From positions 84,234-148,233 of the forward strand of contig BBSL01000309.1 of NCBI GenBank assembly GCA_001319865.1: a stretch of 64,000 nt of DNA, read 5' to 3'. The DNA comes from Burkholderia sp. E7m39 (GTDB lineage Bacteria > Pseudomonadota > Gammaproteobacteria > Burkholderiales > Burkholderiaceae). Shown piece after piece: positions 1-8,212 of the stretch. Position 1 is the first letter of the stretch. Every line of letters begins with the position of its first letter. The notes below the pieces were generated by a model. That model did not search any database. It saw nothing but the letters and a program-made list of their open reading frames with translations, and had not been told where the DNA came from. Position numbers and translations under genes: made by a program.

Positions 1-193
1 TGACGGCCGCAGCGAGGATGAGAAATCGCCCGGACTGGGCAATCACCGCACCGCGATGCTCGCCAAACGGCGTGTGAAAAATGCCAGCGCTGAATCCGGC
101 GTGGGCCGTGAGGACCTTGCCGATATCGCGTGGCGCGCGCTTTGCGCTGAAATGCCGGACCCATTGGGCGCCAGCAGGATAAAGACCAAACAT
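1..193 (-). CDS. hypothetical protein, partial (runs off left edge)
   Basis: An open frame starts at an ATG at 193 and stays open through the first base, giving at least 64 codons beginning MFGLYPAGAQWVRHF. I do not recognise the family. It lies downstream of a 5' leader carrying the GCGTC hairpin (293-305) and a nested GC-rich hairpin (213-256), the same leader parts found before confident genes elsewhere in the window, which is the main argument that it is real. A longer overlapping frame (43-264) has shadow-like composition. Confidence 0.5.
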   Translation of the reverse strand, partial: MFGLYPAGAQWVRHFSAKRAPRDIGKVLTAHAGFSAGIFHTPFGEHRGAVIAQSGRFLILAAAV

Positions 194-212
194 GATGACA
201 CTCCACAGAAGA

Positions 213-256
213 TGGGGCGGAGTGCATCCCGGAAGGGATGAATCCCCGCCAGGGTT
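213..256 (-). promoter_or_regulatory. nested-hairpin 5' leader element
   Basis: Read on the minus strand it has the order CCC-arm, GGGG-arm, a local hairpin CATCCC-TTC-CGGGATG, then a further C-rich arm. This matches the pattern of the other nested leaders, but the outer stem is weaker here. It ends about 20 nt before the start codon at 193. Confidence 0.4.
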
Positions 257-292
257 AAAGACAAAAGATGGATGCAGCGAACTGCGATCGAT

Positions 293-323
293 GCGTCAAA
301 GACGCGGGTGAACCTTGTTTCGG
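293..323 (-). promoter_or_regulatory. GCGTC-hairpin promoter leader
   Basis: GCGTC-TTT-GACGC followed by ATCGA (minus strand), preceded 14 nt upstream by the poor -10-like hexamer TACCGA. The promoter box that accompanies the other copies is not evident here. Instead there is a perfect 7-bp palindromic hairpin, GGAACAC-GGCT-GTGTTCC, at 348-365. Confidence 0.4.
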
Positions 324-403
324 TAGCGCACGTCGCAGCGAGCTACCGGAACACGGCTGTGTTCCGCGCGAGAGTGCCGTAATGGCCACTCCCGCTATGG
401 CGG

Positions 404-1786
404 CTAAGCCGCAAACAGATCATCGTTGAGCCAGTCGAGCGTCGATGCTGCGGTAGCCGACTTCGCAGGTTGAGGCTCGGCGGCAGGTGCAGCGTCTTCC
501 AGCGCCGGTGTTGATGCCGCCGGATGCGGCAGCACGACGGCGAGAGACGGCGACTGCGCCAGCGAGTCAATACGTTCCAGCACACCGGCGGCGATCGCTT
601 CCGCGTCGCCCGAAGCGAGCAGCTGCAATCGCTCCTGCAGCGGGTCGGCTTCGACATTGGCCAGATCACACCAGCGAGCAAGCTTGCCTTCGACCGTCGA
701 TTCCAGACTGATGCCCTGGGCACGGCTGCGCACGACAGGCAAGATCCGGGCTTCCACCTTGAGATCGGCCGCGCCCGCGAACAGCGCCTTGATCGCTTCG
801 CGGTCAACAGCCTGACGATGCTCCTCGTCGATCTGCCAGCGCACCCGCACGAACTTGTCAGCGGCGTCCGACGCGATCTCTTCCAGCCGCGCCATGTCGG
901 GCGGACCGTCGAAGTCGAGGCAGATCATCTGGCGTGACGGCGTGGGAACGAGCGTTGCCGTCGCGCTGCCCGGCTCAACATTCCAGGCGAGATAACCCTT
1001 ATCGCCTTCCTCGCCGTAATGGAACCGCCCGATCGATCCGGGGTACGCGACGAGCCTGCTATCGCGCTCCCACTGCTGCTCCTTGTGGATATGACCCAGC
1101 ATGAATCCATCGCATTCAGCTTCAAACAGCGCCGTCAGCGAGAACTCATGATCGAAGCCAGCCATCACAACACCGTGCTCGGTCGTGCAGCCGTTGACCG
1201 TGCCATGCGATACGCCCACCGTCCGGATACCCGCAGCGCGAAGCTGTCTGTTCACCCGGCCTGCCGCCGCCAGAAATGCAGCAAGCACATCGCCCAGTCC
1301 CGTACCCGCCTCGAGCGCGCCAACGCTCGCGGCAAGCTGGCCCTTGTTGACCGTGGGAAGGCAGGTGAACACGACTTCGGGGTTCAGGTCGATGAACCGG
1401 TGCAGCTCGTCATCGGAGAACACGGGCCCTTTGGACGCCCAGAAGCGACCATCGATCAGCGCGACCTGAGAAACGCGGTCCGCTACGAAGATCTGATGCG
1501 TACCGCCCATGAGCGCGAAGTTGTCGAGCGTGCCCGGCGGCTCGTGCGAAAACGTGCCCTGAAGCATGAGCACAGGCATTGCATTGGCCAGCCGGTGAAC
1601 CTGTGTCGCCAGCGCATTCAGCGACGGCGCGTGTGCGTCAAGACGGTGGTCAGTCGAGTCGCCCGAGATCACGCCGACCTCGGCGCCTCGCTCGATCGCA
1701 TCGCTGACAGCGAAGCTGAAGCAACGATCCGATTCGATCAGGTTATCGGGCGCGTAATGCAGATCAGAGAAATGTGCGAGTTGCAA
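404..1786 (-). CDS. SbcD-like metallophosphoesterase (DNA exonuclease family)
   Basis: 460 aa calcineurin-like phosphoesterase of the SbcD/Mre11 type. Visible metal-binding motifs are DLH (residues 8-10), GD (42-43), GTFSHE (77-82, replacing the usual GNHD/E), SHG (193-195) and GHIH (231-234). A C-terminal region of about 180 residues resembles the capping region of SbcD-type nucleases, then becomes Ala/Pro-rich. The start is a TTG preceded by GGAGG at a good distance. No SbcC-like ATPase partner is present in the window. The Asn of the GNH motif is missing, so activity is not certain. Likely role: DNA end processing for the plasmid. Confidence 0.8.
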   Translation of the reverse strand: MQLAHFSDLHYAPDNLIESDRCFSFAVSDAIERGAEVGVISGDSTDHRLDAHAPSLNALATQVHRLANAMPVLMLQGTFSHEPPGTLDNFALMGGTHQIFVADRVSQVALIDGRFWASKGPVFSDDELHRFIDLNPEVVFTCLPTVNKGQLAASVGALEAGTGLGDVLAAFLAAAGRVNRQLRAAGIRTVGVSHGTVNGCTTEHGVVMAGFDHEFSLTALFEAECDGFMLGHIHKEQQWERDSRLVAYPGSIGRFHYGEEGDKGYLAWNVEPGSATATLVPTPSRQMICLDFDGPPDMARLEEIASDAADKFVRVRWQIDEEHRQAVDREAIKALFAGAADLKVEARILPVVRSRAQGISLESTVEGKLARWCDLANVEADPLQERLQLLASGDAEAIAAGVLERIDSLAQSPSLAVVLPHPAASTPALEDAAPAAEPQPAKSATAASTLDWLNDDLFAA

Positions 1787-1808
1787 TTTCGCCTCCAGAA
1801 ATAAAAAT

Positions 1809-1826
1809 GGCCGCCCGAGGGCAGCC
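1809..1826 (-). terminator. intrinsic-terminator-like hairpin in front of the SbcD-like gene
   Basis: Stem GGCTGCCC-TC-GGGCGGCC on the minus strand followed by ATTTTTATT. It sits between the NADAR gene and the Shine-Dalgarno sequence of the next gene, so it either ends the upstream transcript or attenuates the downstream gene. Confidence 0.6.
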
Positions 1827-1864
1827 TGGATGGAATTGACGTCCTGACGGACGCGTAGAAATTG

Positions 1865-2350
1865 TTACGACGTTGTGAGCGTGTCCCTCACTTTCATGAG
1901 CGCGATGCCCAGGAGGTTTAAGCCACGCCACGACGATTCGTTGACTATGTGCGGACTGCTTACGCCAAGGCCCACGCCCCAGATGCGATCGTACGGACTG
2001 GCCTCAATTAGCACTGTGGGTGCCGTTGCGAGCAGCGCAGCGCGCAAATCTGCGTTTTGCGAAAACTTCTCGCGGCAGCCGACATAGACGATCGATTCGC
2101 GGCGAGCGACCCAGGTAGCCTCGGTGAAGCCAGCGACCTCGCGCCCGAGACGCTTCTGCGTCCTCGGGTCTGAAGCCGCAAGAATCTCCGCAGCAGCCGA
2201 CTCGTCACCGAAAAGCTTTGCTTTGGCATACATCATGAACTGCTCGACGCATGAGAAAGTGACGCCCCTGTATGTGAAACGACACGGATGCCAATTGCTC
2301 AAAACATCGTCCGCGCCGAAAAACGCGGTGTAATGCCCGATCCTTCGCAT
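1865..2350 (-). CDS. NADAR family protein (YbiA-like, DUF1768)
   Basis: 161 aa, the usual length for the NADAR/YbiA family, whose characterised members are N-glycosidases acting on ADP-ribose-type or riboflavin-intermediate substrates. Family hallmarks are visible: FFG near residue 10, LSNW, the FxCVEQFMMYAKA helix around residue 35, a central WxxxRxxIV segment, and the C-terminal IWGVGLG and NxLGIALMKVR segments. GGAG lies 8 nt upstream of the ATG. On phages and plasmids such proteins often sit in NAD-related conflict loci, but no partner is obvious here beyond the SbcD-like gene downstream. Confidence 0.85.
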   Translation of the reverse strand: MRRIGHYTAFFGADDVLSNWHPCRFTYRGVTFSCVEQFMMYAKAKLFGDESAAAEILAASDPRTQKRLGREVAGFTEATWVARRESIVYVGCREKFSQNADLRAALLATAPTVLIEASPYDRIWGVGLGVSSPHIVNESSWRGLNLLGIALMKVRDTLTTS

Positions 2351-2484
2351 TGGGCGATCTCCGACAACGTGAAAGAGAGTGGCCGTTGTTGACGGCGTGG
2401 ATTTCGATGCGCGGGATGCGCTGTCGAAACGATTTGAGCAAACGCAGGCTTGCTGAAATGGTCTCGATGATGAGTAGAAGAAAA

Positions 2485-2502
2485 CCAGCCCCGAAGGGCT
2501 GG
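2485..2502 (-). terminator. intrinsic terminator
   Basis: CCAGCCC-TTCG-GGGCTGG followed by TTTTC on the minus strand, just beyond the stop codon of the 2527-3948 gene. Confidence 0.75.
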
Positions 2503-2526
2503 CACTGCATTAGAGGATTACGAAAG

Positions 2527-3948
2527 TCAGTCCAGAAACGTCGGCTGCCTGGCCGCGTCGATCTCACGATCGAGCGCGGCGGGGTCAGTCAACGCCTTGA
2601 CCAGTCTTTCGTTCATGCGATCGACGTCAGCCACTCGCTCAGCCCAGCCGCGCCCTAACATTGTGTGCGCGTATATCCGGAAATCCTGCTTCCGGTCATC
2701 CGCGCTCAGGCCCAACCGCTGAAGCAGGTCAGACATGCGCTCACGCTTGTCGGCCAGCGACTCGGGCGCTTCGCCTTCGCTGCTGCCGTGAACCGATAGA
2801 ACGTGCTGCAGGAGCGGACCGCTAGCAGGCGCCGTATCCGCCGGATGCCCGGACTCGTGTCGCGACGGCGACTCTGCCGGTTGCGTCAAGGCAACCGCCG
2901 GCGATGCGCCACCAGCTTTTGAGACCTCGTCGGATTGCGCTACCAGCTCGCCCGACTGCTCTACGATGTTGGCGATCGGAACCACGTTGCCGCTGGCTTC
3001 GATCAAGGCAACCGCCTGATTTGCGGCGTCGAGCGCCGGGACAGCGTCCTCGGCTGCGTCGAGCAGCGCACCGATATCGATATCCGCATCGAGTACAGTA
3101 AGCATCTGCGGCGTGCGTACTGCCTCGCCGTGCTCGTTGATCCGCGTGATATCAAACTCCCGCTTCGTGATCCAGAATCGCGTACCCGTTAGCTTGCCTC
3201 GCGCAAGCTGTACGGTCTGCATCGCCGAGTACGCCTTCTGCAGCACATAGATCGAGTTGGTCGGCAGTTCGATGAGCCCAAGACCCCTGATGTCTGGCAC
3301 GGCAAAGATGAAACTCGCCGACAGATTGCATTGACGCGCCTGATACTGCGGACACTGTTCAGGGTCGCAGATGCCATCGTGAATCGCCTCATCCTGACGG
3401 CGGATCACGGTGCGGCCGCCGAAGTGCCGAACGGCACGCTGCGCACGCTGATCGCGGGCGACCTTCGCATACGTCATGCAGTACCGGATGCCGTCACGCT
3501 CATACTGTGACCAGAACTTCCGGCCATTCGTACCGTAGACGGTCATCTGATTCGGCAGATTCTGCATCCAGTCGTTGAACGCAAACAGCACCGGGAAGCG
3601 ATACAGCTTGAGCCCATCGCCGCGATCTTCGCCGTAGAGCTTCAGGATCTCGTCGGCTACATCGGGATTGGTGAAGTCCGACCGGCGACAGGTGAAATAC
3701 GGCGTGTTCCTCGGCGCGAGCGCATTTTTCAGGTTGCATTTCGTTTCGAGCGCCATCGCGATCGCATCGAACGACTCACCTGCCGAGACCATGCTGTCGT
3801 AAAGCTCAACTGCACGAGGATTGCCGCGTGCTCTCGAAGTGAGAACCTTGATGCCCGGGCGGATGTGCCCAATCACCGGCGGACGCAAGGCCCGCTCTTC
3901 AACGACGCTGCGAACAGGGCCGTTGACCAGATTGACTACTGCGTTCAT
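2527..3948 (-). CDS. recombination directionality factor-like (phage Gp3-like) protein
   Basis: 473 aa. The middle of the protein has the layout of Gp3-like recombination directionality factors: a zinc-like cluster C194-x4-C199-x7-C207, followed by a hydrophobic strand and a GLGLIELPTNS-like segment. RefSeq often labels plasmid relatives 'hydrolase or metal-binding protein'. The C-terminal 170 residues are low-complexity and then helical. The start overlaps the upstream small gene by 4 bp (ATGA), so the two are probably translationally coupled. No serine integrase is encoded here, so a role in excision is only inferred from the family name; a general DNA-binding role is equally possible. Confidence 0.6.
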   Translation of the reverse strand: MNAVVNLVNGPVRSVVEERALRPPVIGHIRPGIKVLTSRARGNPRAVELYDSMVSAGESFDAIAMALETKCNLKNALAPRNTPYFTCRRSDFTNPDVADEILKLYGEDRGDGLKLYRFPVLFAFNDWMQNLPNQMTVYGTNGRKFWSQYERDGIRYCMTYAKVARDQRAQRAVRHFGGRTVIRRQDEAIHDGICDPEQCPQYQARQCNLSASFIFAVPDIRGLGLIELPTNSIYVLQKAYSAMQTVQLARGKLTGTRFWITKREFDITRINEHGEAVRTPQMLTVLDADIDIGALLDAAEDAVPALDAANQAVALIEASGNVVPIANIVEQSGELVAQSDEVSKAGGASPAVALTQPAESPSRHESGHPADTAPASGPLLQHVLSVHGSSEGEAPESLADKRERMSDLLQRLGLSADDRKQDFRIYAHTMLGRGWAERVADVDRMNERLVKALTDPAALDREIDAARQPTFLD

Positions 3949-4211
3949 GAGAGTTTCCTCGCGAGAAAGAAAATGGCCGTTGTCCGCAACTCGCCGGCTG
4001 ACTGCTCCAGTTCGTGTGCTGCCGCCTCTCCGCGGCGTTCGGCTACATGGGAAAGAAAGACGCGGCGCTCCGGTTCGCTATATTTCGCGACCTGGGCAAC
4101 CTCGCAACGCTGTCGCCATGCGGGCGACTTGGTATCGGCATTGGCGCGCTCTTCGGCGATCGTGCGGCTGATCGCTTCGGCTATGCGCTGGTCAAGACGG
4201 TCAGGAAGCAA
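3945..4211 (-). CDS. small conserved plasmid protein (DUF7696-like?)
   Basis: 88 aa if started at the TTG at 4211, which has GGAGG six bases upstream. A longer frame using a TTG at 4238 has no ribosome site. The C-terminal half, with RxxCEVAQVAKY and a VFLSHVAERRGEAA helix, resembles the short Burkholderiales DUF7696 proteins, but I cannot confirm this. It overlaps the next gene by 4 bp and is preceded by a 500-nt structured leader. Confidence 0.6.
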   Translation of the reverse strand: MLPDRLDQRIAEAISRTIAEERANADTKSPAWRQRCEVAQVAKYSEPERRVFLSHVAERRGEAAAHELEQSAGELRTTAIFFLARKLS

Positions 4212-4242
4212 TGAAGACCTCCAACGGGACAGAAACAACGGA

Positions 4243-4283
4243 CGAAAAAAAACGCGTCCCTCGATGTGAGGAACGCGTTTCGG
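4243..4283 (-). terminator. terminator/attenuator hairpin before the 4211 gene
   Basis: On the minus strand AACGCGTTCCTC-ACATC-GAGGGACGCGTT is followed by a run of T, ending only about 30 nt upstream of the start codon. It would end a leader RNA initiated near 4706 unless antiterminated. Confidence 0.7.
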
Positions 4284-4706
4284 GATTCAATGGAAATGAC
4301 CCGAGCGCCACAACCCTTCCGGGGTCGTGGCGCTCAGGGAGCCGCAGGGCTCATATACGAGGGCGTAAGTCGCCCTCGCGCAGCATGGTCACGCTGCGCA
4401 ACAACCCATTTTCGGAAAATTCATTCCGCCGCAGGATCACGGTTCAGTCCACTTCGATCGTTCTACCCAGACGGGCTCTGGAGAGAGAACACCCGATGTC
4501 CGGGTCCGAACGATGTCACGGCGCAAATGAATGCGGCCGGTGACGAGTTTTATGACTGAATGAATGGGGAGCGCTGGCGAGGCGCTCATCAGAAGAATAT
4601 TCCACACCAGTTGCCGTCTGGTCGGAGCATGCACGAGGCACGGCTTGTACAAAAGATGGACTCCGGGCTAGCCGGGTCATGTCGATGCGTCGGAGACGCG
4701 AGAAGT
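4244..4706 (-). ncRNA. candidate long structured leader or small RNA
   Basis: The 626-bp gap 4212-4837 holds no convincing gene. From the promoter at about 4713 a minus-strand transcript would run about 460 nt to the terminator at 4243-4283. In it are three consecutive strong hairpins: GCGCAGC/GCTGCGC (4378-4402), GAGGGCG/CGCCCTC (4358-4377) and a CGCCAC-ACCC stem (4307-4334). The last 200 nt is almost wholly paired. No family is recognised. Confidence 0.4.
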
Positions 4707-4776
4707 AGAGTCAGTATTGCGCAAAATTCAGCTTGCAAAGCCCCGAAAGATCGCGAAAACAGCGCAGCTTTTGGCC
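4687..4776 (-). promoter_or_regulatory. box promoter P1 with GCGTC hairpin
   Basis: Inverted-repeat box 4741-4751/4766-4776 (CCCCGAAAGAT, 14-bp spacer, AGCTTTTGGCC), then 22 bp to a -10-like AATACT (minus strand; 4713-4718), then 13 bp to GCGTC-TCC-GACGC-ATCGA (4687-4699). Directs leftward transcription towards the 4211 gene. No -35 is recognisable, as expected of an activator-dependent promoter. Confidence 0.65.
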
Positions 4777-4837
4777 GTATATCGTCTGATGTGCTCGCGC
4801 AAAATGGCCGGTGAGAGAGACCACCCGAAGAATTCAC

Positions 4838-5464
4838 ATGGCTGCAGTTCTTGAACAGACGCCGGAGCCGGACCCGCGCCCCGACATAGCACCAGATCAA
4901 CGAGCGCCGGGCACGCTCCCGCAACCTTCGCAGTCCCCCGTCGCGGTAGCGGCGAGTAGTGGCCTGAAACCGATTGAACGCCTCACCAGCGATTCACGCG
5001 TCGCGCGTATCAATCCGGAGTCAGATGCCAAAACGGTTCTGCGTTACTCGTCCCTGTTTGCGCGGAACTACATTCGCTCCGACTACAACTTCTGCGCTGC
5101 GAAGATCGCCGTCGCGCGCGGTGGGAAGGTGCGCGCGCTCGAGGCGGCACTGCGCGATACCTCCGAGTGGCTACGAAAGACCGAGCAGTGGCTACTGCGC
5201 CATAACGTGCGGCCGATCGAACTGCCGCACGATCTGATCGAGCTGACGATCACGCGCCCGCTCGCCGGATTGCTCGTCCGGTGCCTCACGCAATACGACC
5301 GGGTGTATGTCCGCGCAACTGAGCGCGTCGCGCAAGGCAAGATCACCGGCGAGGACCGCGCGCGCATCCTCAACAACGCTGAGCGCAGGCTCAAACAGAT
5401 CGTGCAGATCTGCATGCCGGATAACGATCAGTACGACGTCGTCGGCGAGCGACGCGAGCAATAG
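4838..5464 (+). CDS. AcaB/DUF1845-like conjugative-element protein
   Basis: 208 aa from the ATG at 4838; an in-frame GTG at 4811 is possible but less likely. After a Pro-rich, variable N terminus of about 45 residues it is mostly helical, with the pattern seen in DUF1845 (AcaB) proteins of IncC-type plasmids and integrative elements: a NFxxAKIAVARxGK segment, then LTITRPLAGLLVRCL-QYDRVYV followed by RRLKQI. In IncC plasmids AcaB is a transcriptional activator in the same circuit as the FlhDC-like AcaCD. The assignment is by motif pattern only. First gene of a short plus-strand group. Confidence 0.5.
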   Translation: MAAVLEQTPEPDPRPDIAPDQRAPGTLPQPSQSPVAVAASSGLKPIERLTSDSRVARINPESDAKTVLRYSSLFARNYIRSDYNFCAAKIAVARGGKVRALEAALRDTSEWLRKTEQWLLRHNVRPIELPHDLIELTITRPLAGLLVRCLTQYDRVYVRATERVAQGKITGEDRARILNNAERRLKQIVQICMPDNDQYDVVGERREQ

Positions 5465-5560
5465 CGCTCCGCGATTCTTTGCAGACCATGGCAGCATCCG
5501 GCGCGAACTTGACTTCGCAGCGGGGTGGCTACGCTCGAACTCTGTCACAGGAGAGAAATG

Positions 5561-6361
5561 ATGGACCTAAGGGAAATTCAGGCACTGCACGCGCAGTACA
5601 CCGCCCAGCCGGTGATCATCGACATTGCCAGCCATACGGCGGCCATGCCCGCGCTACCGGCCCCCGATGCCGGACCGGGCGCGCGCGCTCGCGCCCAAGC
5701 CCTTGCTGGCGGGCTGCGCAAGGCGGGCAAGCCTGCACTCATCGCGCTTGCCATCGCCGCCCTGGCGGCCGGCGGTGGTATGAGCGTCGCGCGTATCTGG
5801 CGCGCGATACATGAGACAGCGGTTACTCCATCCGCCACTGTCACCAGCGCTGCCAGGCCGGCACCCGGTTCGGTCCCGGCAAGCGGGCCGCAAGGCGAGA
5901 TGCCGATCGACGTCAATCCTGCACGACCACTGACGTCGAGCGATTTCGACACGCACAGGCCGGTCGCTCAAACTGCGCTCGCCAATGTCGATGCGCGTTC
6001 GCTCGCGGCAGCCAATTCCAATCCGGCGGTCGCACAGACCGTGTCGACTGCTCGCCCCGCCTCCGAGAACGTGGCTGCTGCGGCGTCCCCCATTCGAGCG
6101 CCGCGACAGTCGCCGCCGGTTGCACCGATGAGTGCCGTTGCAACGCCCTCGCCGGCCGCTCCAACGACGACAGCGGCTACGGCAGAACCGCAGACGCGAA
6201 CCCAGGCAGCGCAGCCCTCCGCTGGCGCCTCGCCGACAACACAGGTCATGTCAGCTGCGACCACGACGCCGGAAGCACCCAAGCCCGAACAACGCCCGGC
6301 ATTGCGCCCGCTGCATCGGGTTACCCATCACGCGACCGGCGTCACGAATAGCGAGTCGTAG
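5561..6361 (+). CDS. single-pass membrane protein with long Ala/Pro/Thr-rich tail
   Basis: About 266 aa from the ATG at 5561, which has AGGAG seven bases upstream; a neighbouring ATG at 5558 is also possible. One transmembrane helix lies near residues 55-75 (KPALIALAIAALAAGG), with a cytoplasmic N terminus of about 50 residues and a low-complexity Ala/Pro/Thr tail of roughly 180 residues ending in a basic patch. I do not recognise a domain. The layout suggests an envelope-spanning linker. It lies directly before a bactofilin gene, so a shared role in a membrane-associated assembly is plausible. Confidence 0.65.
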   Translation: MDLREIQALHAQYTAQPVIIDIASHTAAMPALPAPDAGPGARARAQALAGGLRKAGKPALIALAIAALAAGGGMSVARIWRAIHETAVTPSATVTSAARPAPGSVPASGPQGEMPIDVNPARPLTSSDFDTHRPVAQTALANVDARSLAAANSNPAVAQTVSTARPASENVAAAASPIRAPRQSPPVAPMSAVATPSPAAPTTTAATAEPQTRTQAAQPSAGASPTTQVMSAATTTPEAPKPEQRPALRPLHRVTHHATGVTNSES

Positions 6362-6441
6362 CCTGAATCGGCCGCGCCCGCTCAACCGAAAGCACAGTCC
6401 GCCAGGTCTGGCGACGTACAGCTCTTTTAATGAGGCATTCG

Positions 6442-6834
6442 ATGAAGCCGCAAGCGCTTAATGTAACGCTCCTGTCCGCAGGTCTTTCGATCCACGGCGA
6501 CGTCTTTCTCGATCACGGGATCAGCAGCTTTGCCATCGTGGACGGCAACATTGTGTCGAACGCTGGCCTCCTGCATATCGGTCAGGGCGGCATGGTCAAA
6601 GGACAGGTGGAAGGCGAGCACGTACGCGTGGACGGCACGGTCGAGGGCGACGTGCACGCGCGGGGAGTTCTGGAAATCAACGGCCGGGTCAACGGGAACG
6701 TCTACTACTACGGGACAATCCGTCTCGGGCCGCGTGCGTCGCTCGAGGGCCAGGTTAAACGCAAGAGCGACCTGACCATCGAGAACGCCGGCAGCAACGT
6801 TCAGCAACTATCACGCACAGCTGCGACAACCTGA
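6442..6834 (+). CDS. bactofilin family polymer protein
   Basis: 130 aa, all of it a bactofilin (PF04519) right-handed beta-helix: repeated short strands with the pattern GQVEGEHVRVDGTVEGDVHA and INGRVNGNVYYYGTI. Bactofilins self-assemble into membrane-associated filaments. The ATG at 6442 has GAGG six bases upstream and is preferred over the ATG at 6430. Plasmid-borne bactofilins next to a membrane protein are uncommon enough to be noted; a role in positioning or the envelope is inference. Confidence 0.85.
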   Translation: MKPQALNVTLLSAGLSIHGDVFLDHGISSFAIVDGNIVSNAGLLHIGQGGMVKGQVEGEHVRVDGTVEGDVHARGVLEINGRVNGNVYYYGTIRLGPRASLEGQVKRKSDLTIENAGSNVQQLSRTAATT

Positions 6835-6865
6835 TCCGTCGAAACGGCCGCGGTTCTTATCGATA

Positions 6866-7378
6866 TCATTGCGCTCCTCCCGATGTTGTCGGGCATTTGG
6901 ACGAGTCGTAAGTTACGACTCCGACCGTCGTTGCCTTGGCAAGAAACGCCTGTCGCGCGGCCATTCGCGCATCGGTGTTGAAGGTTCTGGCGTAGACGGC
7001 ATGGGTCGCTGCCGCGTCCTCTGCTATCAGATCCAGCGGGACGGCTTTTGCCGCGCACCACGCCAGTTGTGCGGATTCGAGAACGACAGAGCTCGTGTCT
7101 ACCATTGATAGCGTCGATGCGGTGATGCTTCTCTGGTAACTTCGTGCGGATGCTTCCGCTGAGGCCCGCACAGCCGGGTCAGAGGAGAACCTGTCATCGA
7201 TCAGTTGCTGGACATCGTCGCGATATCCACGGTGTGCTGAGTCAACGCCCTCGACAGCGGTCGCGTTCCCGGCAGCAGTATAGGTGCCAGCACCCGTTGT
7301 GCCGCCGCCAGAGGTGGACACCGCGCCCTGTGAATGGTTGCACTTGTGCAGCCGAATTTCATTTCTTTTCCTTTGCAA
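6866..7378 (-). CDS. hypothetical protein, N terminus uncertain
   Basis: 170 aa at most. The body from about residue 40 is helical (HRGYRDDVQQLIDDRF, and several Ala-rich helices). The only in-frame start upstream is a weak TTG at 7378. A well-placed ATG with AAAGGAAAAG at 7372 lies in another frame (MKFGCTS...), and the expected secretion signal or lipobox is missing. Either translation starts at a GTG inside (about residue 20) or a frameshift has separated the signal peptide from the mature part. Confidence 0.5.
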   Translation of the reverse strand: MQRKRNEIRLHKCNHSQGAVSTSGGGTTGAGTYTAAGNATAVEGVDSAHRGYRDDVQQLIDDRFSSDPAVRASAEASARSYQRSITASTLSMVDTSSVVLESAQLAWCAAKAVPLDLIAEDAAATHAVYARTFNTDARMAARQAFLAKATTVGVVTYDSSKCPTTSGGAQ

Positions 7379-7418
7379 ATAGCGGTGTGAAACGCACGTA
7401 GTGTCTGATCGGTTAAAG

Positions 7419-7448
7419 AGAATGGGGCGCCCTCGGGCGCCCCATTCT
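7419..7448. terminator. strong bidirectional terminator
   Basis: A perfect 14-bp stem AGAATGGGGCGCCC with a 2-nt loop, followed by TTTTC on the plus strand. It lies just beyond the stop codon of the 7466 gene and upstream of the 6866-7378 frame. Confidence 0.8.
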
Positions 7449-7465
7449 TTTCCGTTGCTGGCGGA

Positions 7466-8185
7466 TCACGGCCACTGCGCTGCATCACTACGAAAATAGA
7501 GCGCCTGGTAGCCCGGCATATACACAAGTTGCTCTCGCCGATCGACCGTCAGGCCTCGGGCCTCCAGCCACAACGCCAACCATTCGAGCACCCGCTCAAG
7601 CGCGTGTTCGTTCGTTTGCGCCGCAAGCCGCAGCGTGTGATGTGTGGCGAGCCTGTTGAACGCAGCCGAGTTGCCGAGCCGCTGGAACGGAGAGGACTGG
7701 TAGTATCGCTTCCACGTGAGCGCGAAGAGTTCCGCCATTTCATTCGCTTTGACGAGCGGCGCAATCTCGTGCTCCGGGCCAGCGACCGATCGCGCCTGCT
7801 GTTCCGCGCTGCGCTCGTCCAGCCGGGTTCCGAAGCCCCGCATCACATGCCGGTTAGCGTCATGCCACGACGCCAGCATATCGTGTGGAATCCATGCGCG
7901 CGTGCGCAACGCCTCGTCCAGCCACGCCCGGCACTCGGCGTTCTCGGTAAGGCAGAAGCCGGCGGCCGCGAGTGGTGCCCAGTCATCCCGTCCGATGGCA
8001 AGGTGCGAGCCCTCACCGTCCTCGTGCCACGCGCATAGCGCATCCGCACTCGCTCTCGACATCTCGAACCCTTCCGCGTGCAGGCGATGCAAGGGCTCAC
8101 GCAAAGGGAGCGCCTCGCTATGCGGCACAAGGCTTAACGTGGAGATCGGCACATAGCCCAATCTGCGTAACACGCGGTCTAGCAT
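7466..8185 (-). CDS. hypothetical protein
   Basis: 239 aa from the ATG at 8185, with GGAG five bases upstream (a GTG at 8191 overlaps that site and is less likely). It is soluble and mostly helical with many Trp and His residues; no motif recognised. It follows the UvrD-like helicase gene by 27 bp and ends at a strong terminator, so it is the last gene of the operon that begins at 10805. Confidence 0.7.
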   Translation of the reverse strand: MLDRVLRRLGYVPISTLSLVPHSEALPLREPLHRLHAEGFEMSRASADALCAWHEDGEGSHLAIGRDDWAPLAAAGFCLTENAECRAWLDEALRTRAWIPHDMLASWHDANRHVMRGFGTRLDERSAEQQARSVAGPEHEIAPLVKANEMAELFALTWKRYYQSSPFQRLGNSAAFNRLATHHTLRLAAQTNEHALERVLEWLALWLEARGLTVDRREQLVYMPGYQALYFRSDAAQWP

Positions 8186-8212
8186 GATCACTCCGAGGAA
8201 ACGAACCAGCAG

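Noticed and set aside
43..264. Minus-strand frame of 73 aa at the left edge
   Set aside because: Overlaps the nested leader element and has Arg/Ser-rich shadow composition; the frame starting at 193 is preferred.
1019..1804. Plus-strand frame of 261 aa opposite the SbcD-like gene
   Set aside because: Shadow; the minus strand carries phosphoesterase motifs in order.
4437..4652. Leader peptide or 71-aa gene inside the 4.2-4.8 kb leader
   Set aside because: No ribosome site or conserved features; a 13-codon ATG frame near 4630 is also possible but cannot be supported.
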